Positions 31,099 through 43,462 of a stretch of DNA of 64,000 nt are shown here, piece after piece. The notes under the pieces were generated by a model. The model saw only the letters and a program-made list of their open reading frames with translations. It ran no database searches and had not been told where the DNA came from. Origin of the DNA: Heterocephalus glaber. Its lineage: Eukaryota > Chordata > Mammalia > Rodentia > Bathyergidae. The stretch spans positions 32,742,466 to 32,806,465 of the forward strand of contig NW_004624741.1 of assembly GCF_000247695.1 (NCBI RefSeq). Reading direction: 5' to 3'. The position numbers and the translations under genes are program-made. Position 1 is the first letter of the stretch, and every line of letters begins with the position of its first letter.

Positions 31099-33752
31099 CA
31101 GCAGTCCACAGACTTTTTGGTACCAGGGACTGGTTTGATACAAATGACTTTTCTATGGACTGTGGTGATTGGAGGTGGATTTGGGATGATTCAGGTACGT
31201 TACATTTATTATGTACTTCACTTCTATTATTATTGCATTATAATGAAACAATTATAGAGTGTAACATAATGCAAAATATGTGGGAGACATGAACTTGTTT
31301 TCCTGCAACTGGACAGTCCCATCTAGGGAAATTGGGAGACAGCAACACATGGAATGTGTTGGTTAAGTTCTGTCTACTCTATATTTCAATTTGCTTGTGG
31401 TCATTGAAAAAACCCTCCTCCACAAGCACAGGATGTTGGAAAAGGAAGCAGGCTTTTCCATGTTGTCTGTGGTAATGTTAGGCTATTCCCCTTTGACTTT
31501 AATTAAGAAACCATATTTGGAAGTTTTTCTCAAACATAATGGTAAAGGCACCATCATTTGTGGTCTCAAGCAGTTGATCTTCCAGCAGGAATAAAGTTGT
31601 ATCACCTAATGTATTCATGAATAGGTAATGGAGACATTTCTTCCCACCCATATTGGGGACTTCCTGTGCTTGGGAAGCAATTCTTGAACTCTTTGGAAAG
31701 CTAGATAGCTGATCATGAACAAGATGGCAGAATGAAGGCTCTGGGTCCATCTCTTTTTTTAAAATTTCTACTAACATTTGAAACATGTAGGAAAATCCAA
31801 TGTTTACTCATCACTCCCTTGATTCAAGTTTGGATTTGAATGCAATCACTTTATCCACTGACTTGAACACAGTTTTCATTCTCTTCTGAATTGACAGATT
31901 GAGGTTTTTGAGCAGGCTGAATATATCACATGAAAAAGCAAGTTTTTGTACCTAAACAATGTCACCAAAATGTGCTGCTGATGGTGATTATTTTTCTCAA
32001 AGAAACCTCTAGAGCACCTCTTATAGCTCAAAACCCCTTGCCAGTGATCAACCTTTAGAAATCACCTCTCTTCTGTGTATAAGATAAGGTATGTGTGTCT
32101 GTGTCTGTGTCCTCAGAGAGCTGTGAGCATAGATATGAGGTAAAACTGTGTATTTTAATGTGGTTGTTAATTTTATCACTCTTGAAAAACATTGCTTACT
32201 TTAGGTGACACTGTTGAGCTATTTCTGTAGATCACCAGGGCCTATACTCATATGCAGAACTAACTTCCTTGACACTAGTACTGAGCCCAGAATGCCATGC
32301 AGTCATGGTATCCCCTCAGTTCATGCATATCCCAGTGAAATGATGAATTCAGTTTTCCTGCTATATAGTCATTTGAAGACTTGAGTAGTTTTGCAGCTGT
32401 AGATTTTGTTGGCAACAAAAGTGCACACTGCATATCTTCATGTACACCATCTTGAAAAATACATTGCACCAAAACAATCATTGTTCCTGTGTTGCACCAT
32501 CAGCAGATTAGTCAACCTAGATTGAGCACCAAGTCACTCATTAATCCTCTCTAAATATGGTGCCTCAATATCCTCTGCTACTCATCAATTTGTCTATAAC
32601 TGATGCTAGACAGAAGAAGAACACACACCACCACCTGAACTGCAATCTGACGTAAAGGTTCCTGACAAGTGTCTTTAGCAGCAGGGAGAATCAACTCTTT
32701 ACCAATAGTGAAGGGCTTCTTTCTCAGCTTTAGCAATGTGATTAGCCTCTGAGAACGATGATCTCAGTGCAGACACATTTGGCGAAGTGGTGGCTTCTGC
32801 AATTGCTTTTCTTCTTCATGTTCATATTTTTTCTTTTGAAGAATTGCAAACCTTTGTTTTTAAATTTAGTGTTTGGATTCCATGTGGCAAAGCAGTTTTG
32901 AAGTTTTTTTTAGCTTAATTGGATGGCTGGTCAGCACATATTATACAAAGTGTGCTTGGAGAATGTAAATCTCTTCTTTCAATGAAGCCATAAGGTAAAT
33001 AGAAAACTTGGTATTTACTTTTAAATGCCACTTTCTGTTAGCAGTCTTAGAGGCTTATGCTGTCTCATCATTGAATCTTCCCCCCTTTTAAAGAAGCTCT
33101 CTTATGACTTTGTTTTGTATTCACCATAGCTAGGGTTAGCTTGTGAGCTTATCAAAACTGTCTCGGGGAAAAGTGCACAGTTCATGAAAGAAACACATTT
33201 GAAATTGGTAAATGAAAGGTGAGCCATGCATAGATACAGGAAGTGTTGGATTTGACTTAAGGTCTGCCCCTAGGTGCAGCTGTACAAGTGAAGGACATGG
33301 ACTCACAGCCTCTATAAAGTCTGACACCACATGCAGCTTAATTGTCACTTACTGGTAGGGTTTTGATCTGAAACTCCAAGCAATTGATTTATCATGGTCT
33401 CTGCAGTCAAATGTATCTGCTAATATTCATATGTATTTGCAGTTGCTCCCCAGTGTTAGCATCACCCCCAAGCTCCTCCTCTGATCACCTGGCTTTAGAT
33501 TCTCACAGGGAGCAGGCAACCCAGATCCCTCACACATGCAGTGCACAGTAGGTTTCATGCTCCAAAGATAACCTAATGTCATGCTGATCTGATAGGAGCC
33601 AGAGTTCAGGTGGTCATGGTAGAAATGGTGAGCACTGTAGACACAGATGAAGCTTCAATTGCTCCCATGCTGTGCACCTCCCTTTGTCCTACTTGGCTCC
33701 TAACACACCATGGGGTGGTGCAAGTCTGTGGTTTCAGGGTTAGAGAACCCTG
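31099..33752. mobile_element. hAT-Charlie-type DNA transposon, near full length (2.65 kb)
   Basis: Left terminus CAGCAGTCCACAGACTTTTT at 31,099 and right terminus GGTTAGAGAACCCTG ending at 33,752 form worn inverted ends of the CAGNGGTCCCCAACC type. Subterminal parts fit the same mammalian family: left GGTACCAGGGACTGGTTTGA and TATTATTATTGCATTATAAT; right CTGATCTGATAGGAGCCAGA and CTCCTAACACACCATGG. The interior holds a decayed transposase on the minus strand. The 8-bp flanks ACACATAT (left) and GCATGTGT (right) match at 4 of 8 positions, all differences being transitions, so the TSD is only weakly supported. Family name inferred by memory of hAT-Charlie consensus; not searched. Confidence 0.8.
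31390..32900 (-). pseudogene. hAT transposase remnant
   Basis: Minus strand. Around 32,481-32,300 it reads CIFQDGVHEDMQCALLLPTK followed by LLKSSNDYIAGKLN, typical of the RNase-H-like core of Charlie-type/ZBED-related transposases. Around 31,786-31,500 it reads MFQMLVEILKKEMDPEPSF, then LEDQLLETTNDGAFTIMFE, the conserved segment before the C-terminal dimerisation region. Numerous stops and frame changes separate the blocks. A functional hAT transposase has a BED zinc finger and a DDE triad; neither is readable here. Domesticated use is not indicated because no long frame survives. Confidence 0.75.
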
Positions 33753-34620
33753 GCATGTGTGATGTTATGGAGATTCATCCATATTGTAGTTCTGAGAATT
33801 TCCTATGATTTTAAAGTTAGAGTACATTTGCTTTCTATGTAATTATTACATTTTGCTTATGCATTCATCTGTCAATACACATTTAGAAGCTTCTGTATTT
33901 TTGTTACCTTGAGTAGTGCTCCTGTGATTATTGGTGCCCAAATGCCTCTGCAGGACTGTGCTCTCAATACTTTTCAGGACATAATTGGAAGTAGAGTTCC
34001 TGGATCATATGTTGTTTCATTTGTATCTGTTTATGCTGTGTCCTGTCACAGCTGTGCCATTTTACATTCCCACCACATTGCCTGCAGCCTACAATATTTC
34101 TCATTTTTATGAATGCTACTATTTCATATTAATGACATTTATAAGGAGAAGGCTCGGTATGGTCCTTATTGAAGTTTGCTTGGATGTGAAAAGTCACCCT
34201 TACTCTTGCTGTTTTCACTTTCCACTCTTTCTGTTTGATCTTTTTGGTGATTTTAGTGCATTGTGTGACTCTGCTTGTGCACATTCTTCTTGTAGTTGTT
34301 GAATATCTTGAATATTTATATTCTCACTCTTCATTATCTCAGAGAATTGAGTGCAAGCTTTTCCTCAAACGTTTCCTTGTCTTTTCTCTCTTTTTGGGCT
34401 CCCCCATAATGCCATGTTGGTCTGGTTCATTATGTCTCACAGGTCCTTGTGTCTGTCCACTTTTCTGCAATCTTATTCTCTCTTCTTCATACTTGACATC
34501 TTTGATTGTCCTGACCCCAAGTTTCCTGATTCTTTCGAGTATGTGTTATACCTTTGAATTTCTCTACAGACGTGTTAGGAATTATGCTATTTTTCCTTAT
34601 GTTTAAGATGAAAGGAGACA
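33753..34620. mobile_element. Old L1-like fragments
   Basis: Motifs such as GTAGAGTTCCTGGATCATAT (33,991) and the spacing of ATTCCCACCACATTGCCTGC (34,067) fit antisense 3' parts of old mammalian L1s. 34,420-34,500 resembles 1,560-1,650. No gene. Confidence 0.5.
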
Positions 34621-37600
34621 AGAATGAATCATTGGAAATTCCAACCCACCTTATTCTGGAAAGTGAATTCTAGAATACCAATTGGAAGTGTGCAATTTGT
34701 ATTATGAAAAGTGCTTAATTTTTTAGGTTCATTGTTATTAAAGCATATTTTAATTAACTTGCATATGTTTACAGTCATAGAAAAATTACTAATAATTTGA
34801 AAAAGTTCTCTATATGTGAAAAGAGATATTACCCAACAGTTCAAAAGTTGGGGATTAAATATTCACTAAGTTTCATGATAAACCTTCAGTGATCCAGAGG
34901 AGACTGAAAAATGGCCTGCGAGGATTTTATGAAGGCGTGATCAGTAGTATAGAGATCCTTGGAGACCTCCATGGGGACAAGGCCAGGTACACTCTTGAGG
35001 CCTTATCCTGCTACTCATTAAAACCATGATCTGTGTTTTTTTCTGAAGCAGTTGGAAGTTAAAAGCTTTTTCTAAATAAACAGAAACTCTTCATTTTGGC
35101 CTGTGGAGGTAGAAGGAGTAACTGAAAACAGAACAAAGCTTGCCCTTCAGTTCTTTCTGCCTTTATTACGTTAAAACTTGGTCAGATTGCCTTCCATCTC
35201 TCACAATGGCATTTTAGCCTTGTAGGAAGTGCCTTTGTACAAACAGCAATACAGGGTTGAGCAGCCCTTCATTTGCACAACTCATCTCCTCCAACAGAGG
35301 ACAGACACCATGGTAAGAGATTTACATGGACATTCAATTATTGATGAGTGCAGGAAGTCTCTGTCATTGACCTAAGATTCAGCTGAATCTTTTAGAGATG
35401 AGTGCCCAAACTGCAAACCCAATCTCACATATTTATCACAAAGTGCCTACACTGCTATAAAACCTGAATATTGAGGTTTGTGTTTAGAAAAAAATAACAA
35501 TCATACATGAACATCTTTTGTTTTAAAAGAACAACAAATACCATTGGTGTAATAAGTTAGCCACCACTGCCCTAAAGCAATAGTCATCATGGAATACAGA
35601 AGAAACTGAAAACAGAATCTGCCAAGCAGAAAGGATTATTCTGTATATACCAGATTGCCTGCTCTAATGCTAAAGACTTCTCTGGATCCACCTTGCAAAA
35701 CTAAAACTGATCAACCTGACTCTTACCCTGCACAGTCCTTATATAAACCTGCCTCATTCCTTTGTTTGTGAAGCAGGCTGATACCTTCCATCAGAACTGT
35801 GCCTTCTTCAGCTCCTCAAGGTAAAAATCCCTGTCCCATTTTCTCTTACTTTCTAACTCAGCCTAATGAATCAGCCTGTTTCTCTCACTATGATTCCTGA
35901 AATGCTTTTCTGCAGTGAGACATCAAGAACCTGCCTGGGCTGAGTTGAGGTCCACATCTTCTCTTAGGGTGGGGGATTCTTGGATGTTGTCCACTGAGGG
36001 TGTCAAATTCCAGGAGATAATAAATAATTATCTCATAAGTTAGACACCAGATACCAGGCACAAGGGGCGAAGGGTGTCTACAATAGCATGCCATGCCACT
36101 TACAGCTAAAAGAAGAAGCAAAGCTCAGGGTGTGACACATTTCTCGTCACTTATGAGGTCGCAGATCTGAGCCATGGGGCCTCTATGTGACTAACCAGGC
36201 ACACAGCATCCTGCTGCATAGCACATGGCACAGTGATATCAGAAAGGGGACATTCTTCAACACTCCCTGCCTTGGGCTGAGCCTTATTCAGAATTATCTT
36301 TTGCAATTTTTCTTTCCTTTCTTGCACTACTGAGTCTCCTCAGGGACCACTGATCTAAAAAGGGCAGGAAAACATGTAGCAGTGGCGGAGTGAGTTCTAA
36401 GAAAACTGGTCAGTCAGCATCACAGTCACTCTAGTTCTGGAAGCAGAACTTATATAAATAATAAATTATATAATATTTATATTATGGCAACTCTTGACTC
36501 TTGAGTTACTCATCAGCACACTCAGGCTCTAGATATACTTTTGTTGAATAAGTTCCTGCCAGTCTTGTTACTTCCATATGTTCTGCTTAATAATTTGTTT
36601 AGGATTCTAAGATGCTGGAGCTATTGCCTGAGTCTACAGAGGGTTGGGGCCAACAGCCATGTTCAGGTATAAAATACCTTCTGGAGGGCAGAGTGAGACT
36701 TTGATCAGAGTTTTGTCATCATAGTTTGACACCTGCTATGGGACAGGGTTGGGCCAAATCAGACCTGGGTTGATCATCCTGTGTTAACTGAATCTTAGGC
36801 TGGCTGCACCTCTTTAGCCCTTGAAGTTGTCTGTCTTGGTTTGGTGTGTGCTTCAGGACACTGTGCTTCAGGATACTGATATCCTGGTTCTGGGGAGTGT
36901 TGGGTCATTTCCTGGAAACAGATTTTCTAGATGGAGGTCTGAGTTCCTCAAACTTCCTTGTGTTTGATTTATGCTTCTATCTATTCGGTATTGGTCTTTC
37001 CATCTGTGCAGGTGATTTGTGTCTTACTTTGGACTGTGTCTTTTCTGAGAAAATATTTTGTCCTGATTTTTTTGTGGTGACTATTGTAATTAATCTGTTG
37101 CTCTTGTCTTTTTTATTTATGTCTGGTGCTGCTATTTTTCTTAGAGATATTTGTGGTGTGTTGTATAAAACCTTTTGCATCTGATATTGGTGTTGTGACA
37201 CTCTTATTTCATGTAATGGCCAAAGGGACAGTGATACTAAGTTTTCTGATGTTCAGTATGGTAAAGGTCCTACAGAATATGGGAGCCACAGGGAGTATTC
37301 TAAAGGACTCCCCAGTAGGATGCATTTTAGGTAATTGATGAAAATTTAGGGAATATTGTTCAAGAAGGGGTTATGCTTCTGTTACACAGTCTGGCTCAGT
37401 ATAAATTGGGAAAGCTGACCAAAGTTTAGGTCTCTGAATCATAATACCACTCTCAAGGTAGATCTGTTTTGTAAAAGGGAAGGGGGAAAGTATTCCTTAC
37501 ATCCAGGTTTTATGAAGCTATCTGTATGGTGCTGTTTCTAAATCCCCTAGGGCTACAGAAACCAGCAGACAGATATTACCTCTAACCTGTCCCTTGATAG

Positions 37601-37815
37601 CAGGTGTTTATTCCCCCACTTGTTCCCAGTCAAGGGTCCATTAGCACCTGACTTGTGGCTAACTTCTCTGTCTCCTGAGTCCACTTAGGACTCACTTTTC
37701 TCTCCATCATCTCTTCATCACTAACTGAGCAAAGGGCTCTTCATCTGTACCCTCACCAATACCAGACTCATCAATCACATCAGGATTGGAATTAGGAAAC
37801 AATGTAACAGCCCAC
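34621..37815. other. Unassigned intergenic sequence
   Basis: No gene. 36,487-36,625 is the inverted partner of 23,665-23,825. A TATATAAACC box-like string at about 35,737 lies in possibly LTR-derived sequence, but no LTR ends could be found. A 112-codon plus-strand frame at 36,846-37,184 is Cys/Phe/Leu-rich, without recognisable domain, and is probably noise. Confidence 0.4.
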
Positions 37816-37816
37816 T

Positions 37817-38025
37817 TTATTCAGGGGAAACTGAATTTGTTCCTGTTATGGGATGTGTCAGGTAGGATGGAGAACTAATCAGAGTACATATTTATTTATC
37901 AGTGTAGACATGGCTTGGTGTAAAGAGTGTTTCTTTCTGAGAATTATGATGAATTTATACCACTGAATGTTCTGATTTTTAGGGATGCTATGTGGTGTTC
38001 ACTCATTGTTGGACCCCTGATGAAA
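37817..38025. repeat. Start of duplication block 3 (pairs with 54,905-55,030)
   Basis: CACTTTATTCAGGGGA is shared exactly at 37,817 and 54,905, followed by alignable sequence (TTATGGGA, AGGATG/GGGATG, ATCAGAG-ACAT). It defines the left limit of visible homology between blocks 3 and 4. Confidence 0.7.
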
Positions 38026-38091
38026 AGGAAAACACTCTTGGCACCACTGCTTCCAGGGCAGAGAACATGAGCTGCGTGGGCACCAGAAGCA

Positions 38092-38119
38092 CACACACAC
38101 ACACACACACCCCACACAC
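38092..38119 (+). repeat. (CA)n microsatellite in the L1 5'UTR
   Basis: About ten CA units followed by CCCACACACA, between the monomer remnant and the ORF1 start. The equivalent place at 319-345 in the first L1 has no such expansion. Confidence 0.95.
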
Positions 38120-38135
38120 AAACCTCCATTTCAAA

Positions 38136-38943
38136 ATAAGAAGACATGTAAACAAGTCTCAAAACTAGATTTTTCAGATCACCTACAGCAACACCAAAGG
38201 AAAATGAGACGGAACACTCTGATACTCAACAACCTGGACCCCACAAATTGGCAACAAAAGAGGATCTGAAAAAAATAAATCAGAAATAATTTCTCAGATA
38301 ACAGCAGAGATTGTGCTCATAGTGAAAGACATGATTAATAAATCTAGAGAGGAGCTGAGGAGTATGATGTAATCCCAACATAGGAAACAAATGGAATCTA
38401 TAAAACAGATGCAAACAGATTTCCAGAAGACTAAAAACTCCATTGAATGTCTACACAGCAGAATGAGCCAATGTGAGGACAGAATTTCAGATGTAGAAGA
38501 TAAGATTGCAATTAGTGACCAGGAAAAGAAAAATTGCTTAAAAACTATAAGGGACCACAGAAATCAATCCATCAGGGAATAGATGATGCAAAGAAGTGTA
38601 AAATAAGACTGACTGGAGTCAATGAAGAAACAGGAGAGAATGCAGATGACATAAAAAAACTGTTCCCAGAAGTGATGGCAGAAAACTTCCCAAACAGGAG
38701 AAAAGAACTTGACATACAGATAAGTGAGGCATGTGGGACTCCAACTAGCTTTGATCAAAAACCAACTACACATAGGCATATAATTGTTAAGATTCCAGAA
38801 ACTCAAGAGAAGAACAAAGTTCTACAAGCAGTTAGAGAAAGGAAACAAATCACATACAATGGAAAGCTTATCAGAATCACAGCAGACTTCTCAAGCAAAC
38901 ACTCAAGGCAAGAAGAGCTTGGAGTGATGTATTCCAAGCACTA
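38136..38943 (+). pseudogene. L1 ORF1, sense, disabled
   Basis: The start codon is mutated to ATA (38,136-38,138, followed by AGAAGACAT as in other copies). An early TAG and TGA follow. The coiled-coil part reads SIECLHSRMSQCEDRISDVE (from about 38,435), the RRM region reads KIRLTGVNEETGENADDIKK (38,600), and the C-terminal domain reads RHIIVKIPETQEKNKVLQA (38,772). The two long readable pieces lie in different frames with a shift near 38,560. Confidence 0.88.
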
Positions 38944-40311
38944 AAGAAAGAAAGCCTCCAACCCTGATTGATGTACACTGCAAAACTATGTTTCAAAATT
39001 GATGGAGAAATAAGATACTTTCATGACAAATAGCACCTTAGGAACTTCATGGATACCAAAAAATTTTAGACAATATCCTAGGAAAAGAGAGTGAGCATCA
39101 CAACCCCAGAAAACACAGCAGAATGAATCCATCAAGTATGACAAGAAATTAAATGCAAAGGGGGAGAATCCAACAAACAGAAAAAGTCATAATAATGAGA
39201 AATCAATATGTATCAGTTATAACAATGAATGTTAATGGTCTCAATTCACAAATCAAAAAAAATAGACTGGCAGAATGGGTCAAGAAGCAAGACGCAATAA
39301 TAAGCTGCATAAAAGAAACACAATTAAAAAGAAACTCATAGACTGAAAGATAAAGGGTGGAAAACAACACTCCATGAGACAGAAACCTGAAGAAAAGCAG
39401 GAGTAGCTATCCCCTTTGCACATCAATTGGATTTCAAACCAACACTGATTAAGAGAGACAAAGAAGGACACTACATCCTTGTTAAGGGAACAATCCCAGA
39501 GGAAGATATGACAATCATGAATACCTATGCACCAAAAACTAGTGTGCCCAACTATGTAAAACAAATGCTACTGGACAAGAAAAGTCATATATGCACTAAT
39601 ACAATAATAGTGGTGACCTCAATACCCTACTGTCACAAATAGATAGATCAACTAGACAAAAAATAAGTAATCGAATATTAGAACTCAATCAAACTCTTGA
39701 ACAAATGAACTTAGCATATGTTTACAGAGTGTTCCACCCCACAAAATCAGAATACACATTCTTTTCAGCTGCACATGGGTCATTCTCCAAAATAGACCAT
39801 ATACTTGCTCATAGAACATGTTAAGGTAAGTGTAAAGGAATCAATGTTATCCTCTGTATATTATCAGACCATAGTGTGATGAAATTGGAGATCAATAGCA
39901 AAAGAAGCTACAAGAATTTCATAAAAGCATGGAAATTGATCAACACACTTCTGAATAACCAAGGGGTCACAGAGGAAATTAAAGAAGAATTCAGACACTT
40001 CCCTCAATTAAATGAAAATGACAATACAACATATCAGAATCTATGGGACACAATGAAAGCAATTTTATGAGGGAAATTCATAGCAGTGAATATTCATATT
40101 AGGAAAACAGAGCAAGCCCCAATTAAACAACCCAATCCTGAACCTCAAGCTTCTAAAAAAACAAAAGCAGGACAAACCCAAAGCTCATACAAGGGAGGAA
40201 TTTATAAAGATCAGAGCAGAAATCAATGCAATGGAGACTAACAGAATGATAAAAATAAATCAATGAAGGAAATAAAAGGCCCAAATCCATGCAAGTAGAA
40301 ATGAAAAGGAT

Positions 40312-40396
40312 AGGGCCAGGAATTTAGCTCAGTGGTTGTGCCATTTTCCTAGCAGGCACAAGGATGAGAGTTCAATCCCCAGTATGAAAAAAAAAG
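40312..40396 (+). mobile_element. ID-type SINE in L1 ORF2 (first)
   Basis: GGGCCAGGAATTTAGCTCAG (A-box) to GAGAGTTCAATCCCCAGTAT (B-box) plus A9. AATGAAAAG flanks it at 40,300-40,308 and 40,398-40,406. Confidence 0.92.
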
Positions 40397-40979
40397 GAAT
40401 GAAAAGCATAAAATTACAATGGACCCAGCAGAAATCCAGAGGATCATCAATACCTACTTCAACAATCTATACTCCAGTAAGATGGAAGACAAAATAAATG
40501 AACAGATTCCTAGATATGTATGAATTACCAAAGTTGAACAAAGAAGTCCTGAAAATTCTAAACAACCCAATATCAATCAATGAAATTGAAAATGTAATTA
40601 AAAACTGACCAAGGAAGAAAAGCCCAGGTCCTGATGGCTTCAGTGCTGAATTCTACAAGACATTTAGAGAGGAACTGCTGCCACTAATCTGTAAACTTCA
40701 ATGAAATTGAAAGGGAAGCAATACTCCCATATTCATTCCTGGAAGCGAGCATCACGTTGATCCCCAAAGCAGAGAAAGACATAGCTGAAAATGAGAACTA
40801 CAGGCCAATCTCAGTAATGAACATAGATGCAAAAGTCCTTAATAAGATACTGGCAAATAGAATGCAGAAGATCATCAAGATCATACACCCTGACCAATTG
40901 GAATTCAACCAAGGGATGCAGGGATGATTCAACATACACAAGTCAATAAATGTAATACACTATACCAATTGGGCCAAGG

Positions 40980-41067
40980 ATGTAGCTCAGTGGTTCTGGT
41001 GCCTGCTTTGCAAGTGCAAGTTCCTGAGTTTGATCCCCGGTACCAAAAAAAAAAAACCAAAAAAACC
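40980..41067 (+). mobile_element. ID-type SINE in L1 ORF2 (second)
   Basis: GGGCCAAGGATGTAGCTCAG to GAGTTTGATCCCCGGTACCA plus A-rich tail. Perfect 12-bp TSD CACTATACCAAT at 40,968-40,979 and 41,068-41,079. Both pol III box regions are well kept, so it looks recent. Confidence 0.95.
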
Positions 41068-43462
41068 ACTATACCAATAGAGCCAAGGACAAAAACTATA
41101 TGATCATCTCGATGCAGAAAAAGCATTCGATAAATCTCAACATGCATTTGTGATGAAAACCCTACAAAAATTAGCATAGATGGTCTCTACCTCAATCTGA
41201 TGAAAGCCATCCATGAAAAACCAATAGTGAATATCATACTAAATGTTCAAAAATTGAAATCCTTCACACTAAAATCAGAAACAAGACAAGGAGTCTCATT
41301 ATCACCACTCCTGTTCAGTATAGTTTTGGAAACAGTAGCCACAGCAATTAGACAAGTGAATGAAATAAAAGGAAGAAAGAAAATGAAGAAGTCAAACTGT
41401 GATTACTTGTAGATGATATGATATTCTATATAGAAGACCACAAGAACTCCAGCAAAAGTCTTCTAGACTTAATAACAAAGTTCAGTAGAGTAGCTGGATA
41501 CAAGGTCAACACAAAAAACAAAATAAATACCTTTTCTCTACATGAACAACAGACTCACTGAGACAGAAATAGGGAAAACAATTCCTTTCACAATTGCATC
41601 CAAAAAACTGAAATACCTAGGAATTAACCTAATAAAAGAAATCAAAGACCTCTTTTCTGAAAACTATAGTACTCTGAAAAGAGAGATTGAAGATGATATC
41701 AGAAAATGGAACAACATTCCCTACTCCTGGGTAGGAAGGATCAACATAGTGAAAATGGCCATACTTCTAAAACTGCTATACAGTTTCAATGCAATACCAG
41801 TTGAAATCCCAGTTGAAATCCCAGGAGCATACTTCACAGACCTTGAGAAAACAATCCAAAAATTCATTTGGAACAAAAAGAGACCCAGAGTAGCAAAAGC
41901 AATCCTAGGCAACAGAGACATGGCAGGGGTATCACAACACCCAAATTAAAACTATACTACAAAGCTACTGTGATAAAAACCTCATGGTACTGGCAAAGAA
42001 ACAGACCTGAGGGCCAGTGGAACAGATTAGAAGATGCAGAAACAATTCCAGACACACTCAGTCACCTCATCTTTGACAAAGGAGCCACATGCCCCCACTG
42101 GAGGAAAGATAGCCTCTTTAATAAATGGTGCTGGAAAAATTGGATTTCAAATTGCCAAAGATTAGAATTAGACCTATATCACTCACCATGTTCTCAACTA
42201 AAATAAAAATGGATTAAAGATCTAAATATTTAAATAGAAATTCTGAACTGGCTAGAACAGAGGTTTGGTAGATCTTTTGAAGACTTTGGCATAGGGAAAG
42301 ATTTTATGAATAGAACCTCAGTTGCCCATGAACTGGCGTAACCAACAAGTGGGATGTTTTCTTACTAAAATGTTTTTGCACAGCAAGAGAAACCACCAGC
42401 ATTGTGAAGAGACAATCCATAATGTGGGAAAAATTTTCACCTGCTATTCCTCAGACAAAAGTCTACTATCTAGAATCTATAAAGAACTTAAAAAAATCAG
42501 ACCTACCAAATTTAAAGACCCAATCCAAAAATACACATCAGAAATGAGCACACATTTCTCACACAAAGAAGCAAAAATGGCAAATAAACATAAGAATAAA
42601 TGTTCAACACCATTGGTCATTCGAGAGATGCAAATGAAAACAATGCTGAGATTCCTCTTCACTTTAGAAAGAATGGCTAGCATCATGAAATCAACCAATA
42701 ACAAATGCTGGTGGGGATGTGGGGAAAGAGGAACCCTGTTTCACTACTTGTGGGAGTGTAGACTGGTGCAACCTCTGTGGATATCATTATGGAAGTACAT
42801 CAAAGGACTAGGACTAGAAGTCCAATTTGACCCAGCCATTCTCCAGCTGGGTATCTTTCCCAAAGAATTAAAAGTATCCTACCACAGTGATATATGTGCA
42901 CCCATGTTCAAAGCAGCACAATTTTTAATAGCTAAAACTTGGAAGCAGCCCAATTGCCCATCAACTGGGGACTGGATAAAGAAAATGTGGGGCATTTTTT
43001 ATAAAATGAAGGACTACTCAGCCATAAAAAATGAGAAATTAGAGACATTTTATATCTAAATGGATGCACATTGAAGCAATACTCTTAAGTGAAACAAATG
43101 GGACACACATGTATAAATACCAAATAGTTTCTCTAGTGTGAGTAACTGAAAGTGTAAATAAGGACTGAAAAGTATAATAGTGTGAAATAGTATGAAAATG
43201 GGCAAAGGGGAAGGGGGAAGTGGGAGCAGTAGGGGAAAGGAAAGAAGGGAATGGAATTAATATGAGAAAATGAAAAAATGGAAACAAAATCTTTTTAAAT
43301 ATAGAGGGATGGCATGGTTGAAGGGAGGGCAGGGGAAGGGGGATAATGAAGAACCAAGAGAGATTATGTAAAGGTGCAAATTTCCAATGATGAATCTCAT
43401 TATATTGTATACCTAAAATGTACCAATAAAATAATTTAAAAAAAGAAGAGGAAAACACTCTT

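Larger units (their letters stand above)
39195..43141 (+). pseudogene. L1 ORF2, sense, disabled
   Basis: The endonuclease starts MRNQYVSVITMNVNGLNSQI and has CIKETQL. Its end near 39,876 reads MKLEINSKRSYKNF. The RT region has [15 protein letters not shown] (40,620, after a stop) and [22 protein letters not shown] sequence. At the catalytic box (41,406-41,417) the codons give LVDD instead of FADD: both Asp remain. The thumb and C-terminus are the longest intact parts (41,542-41,949; 42,322-43,059, including CWWGCGERGTLFHYLWEC). Stop TGA at 43,139-43,141. Two SINEs and many frame changes disrupt it. Confidence 0.88.
38040..43448 (+). mobile_element. Near full-length L1 retrotransposon, sense, 5.4 kb
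   Basis: Flanked by a perfect 14-bp TSD AGGAAAACACTCTT at 38,026-38,039 and 43,449-43,462. A short 5'UTR (38,040-38,135) holds about one remnant of the 40-bp monomer (GCTTCCAGGGCAG) and a (CA)n tract, then ORF1 (38,136-38,943), ORF2 (39,195-43,141), and a 3'UTR with a GGGGAAGGGG-type purine tract, ending ATGTACCAATAAAATAA plus A-tail. Two ID SINEs interrupt ORF2. It is absent from the paralogous block at 55 kb, so it inserted after that duplication. Confidence 0.93.

Noticed and set aside
35700..35880. Solo LTR suggested by a TATATAAACC box and a poly-pyrimidine end
   Set aside because: No TG...CA ends, poly(A) signal or target duplication could be placed.
36846..37184. 112-codon Cys/Leu/Phe-rich frame as a receptor-like exon
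   Set aside because: No motif of any receptor family, no splice-site pattern, and the composition follows local T-richness.
40312..41067. Two tRNA genes suggested by A-box and B-box sequences
   Set aside because: Both have A-tails and TSDs and lack tRNA folding; they are ID-type SINEs.
42322..43059. 245-codon plus-strand frame as an independent gene
   Set aside because: It is the C-terminal part of L1 ORF2 (CWWGCGERGTLFHYLWEC region) inside a TSD-bounded element.
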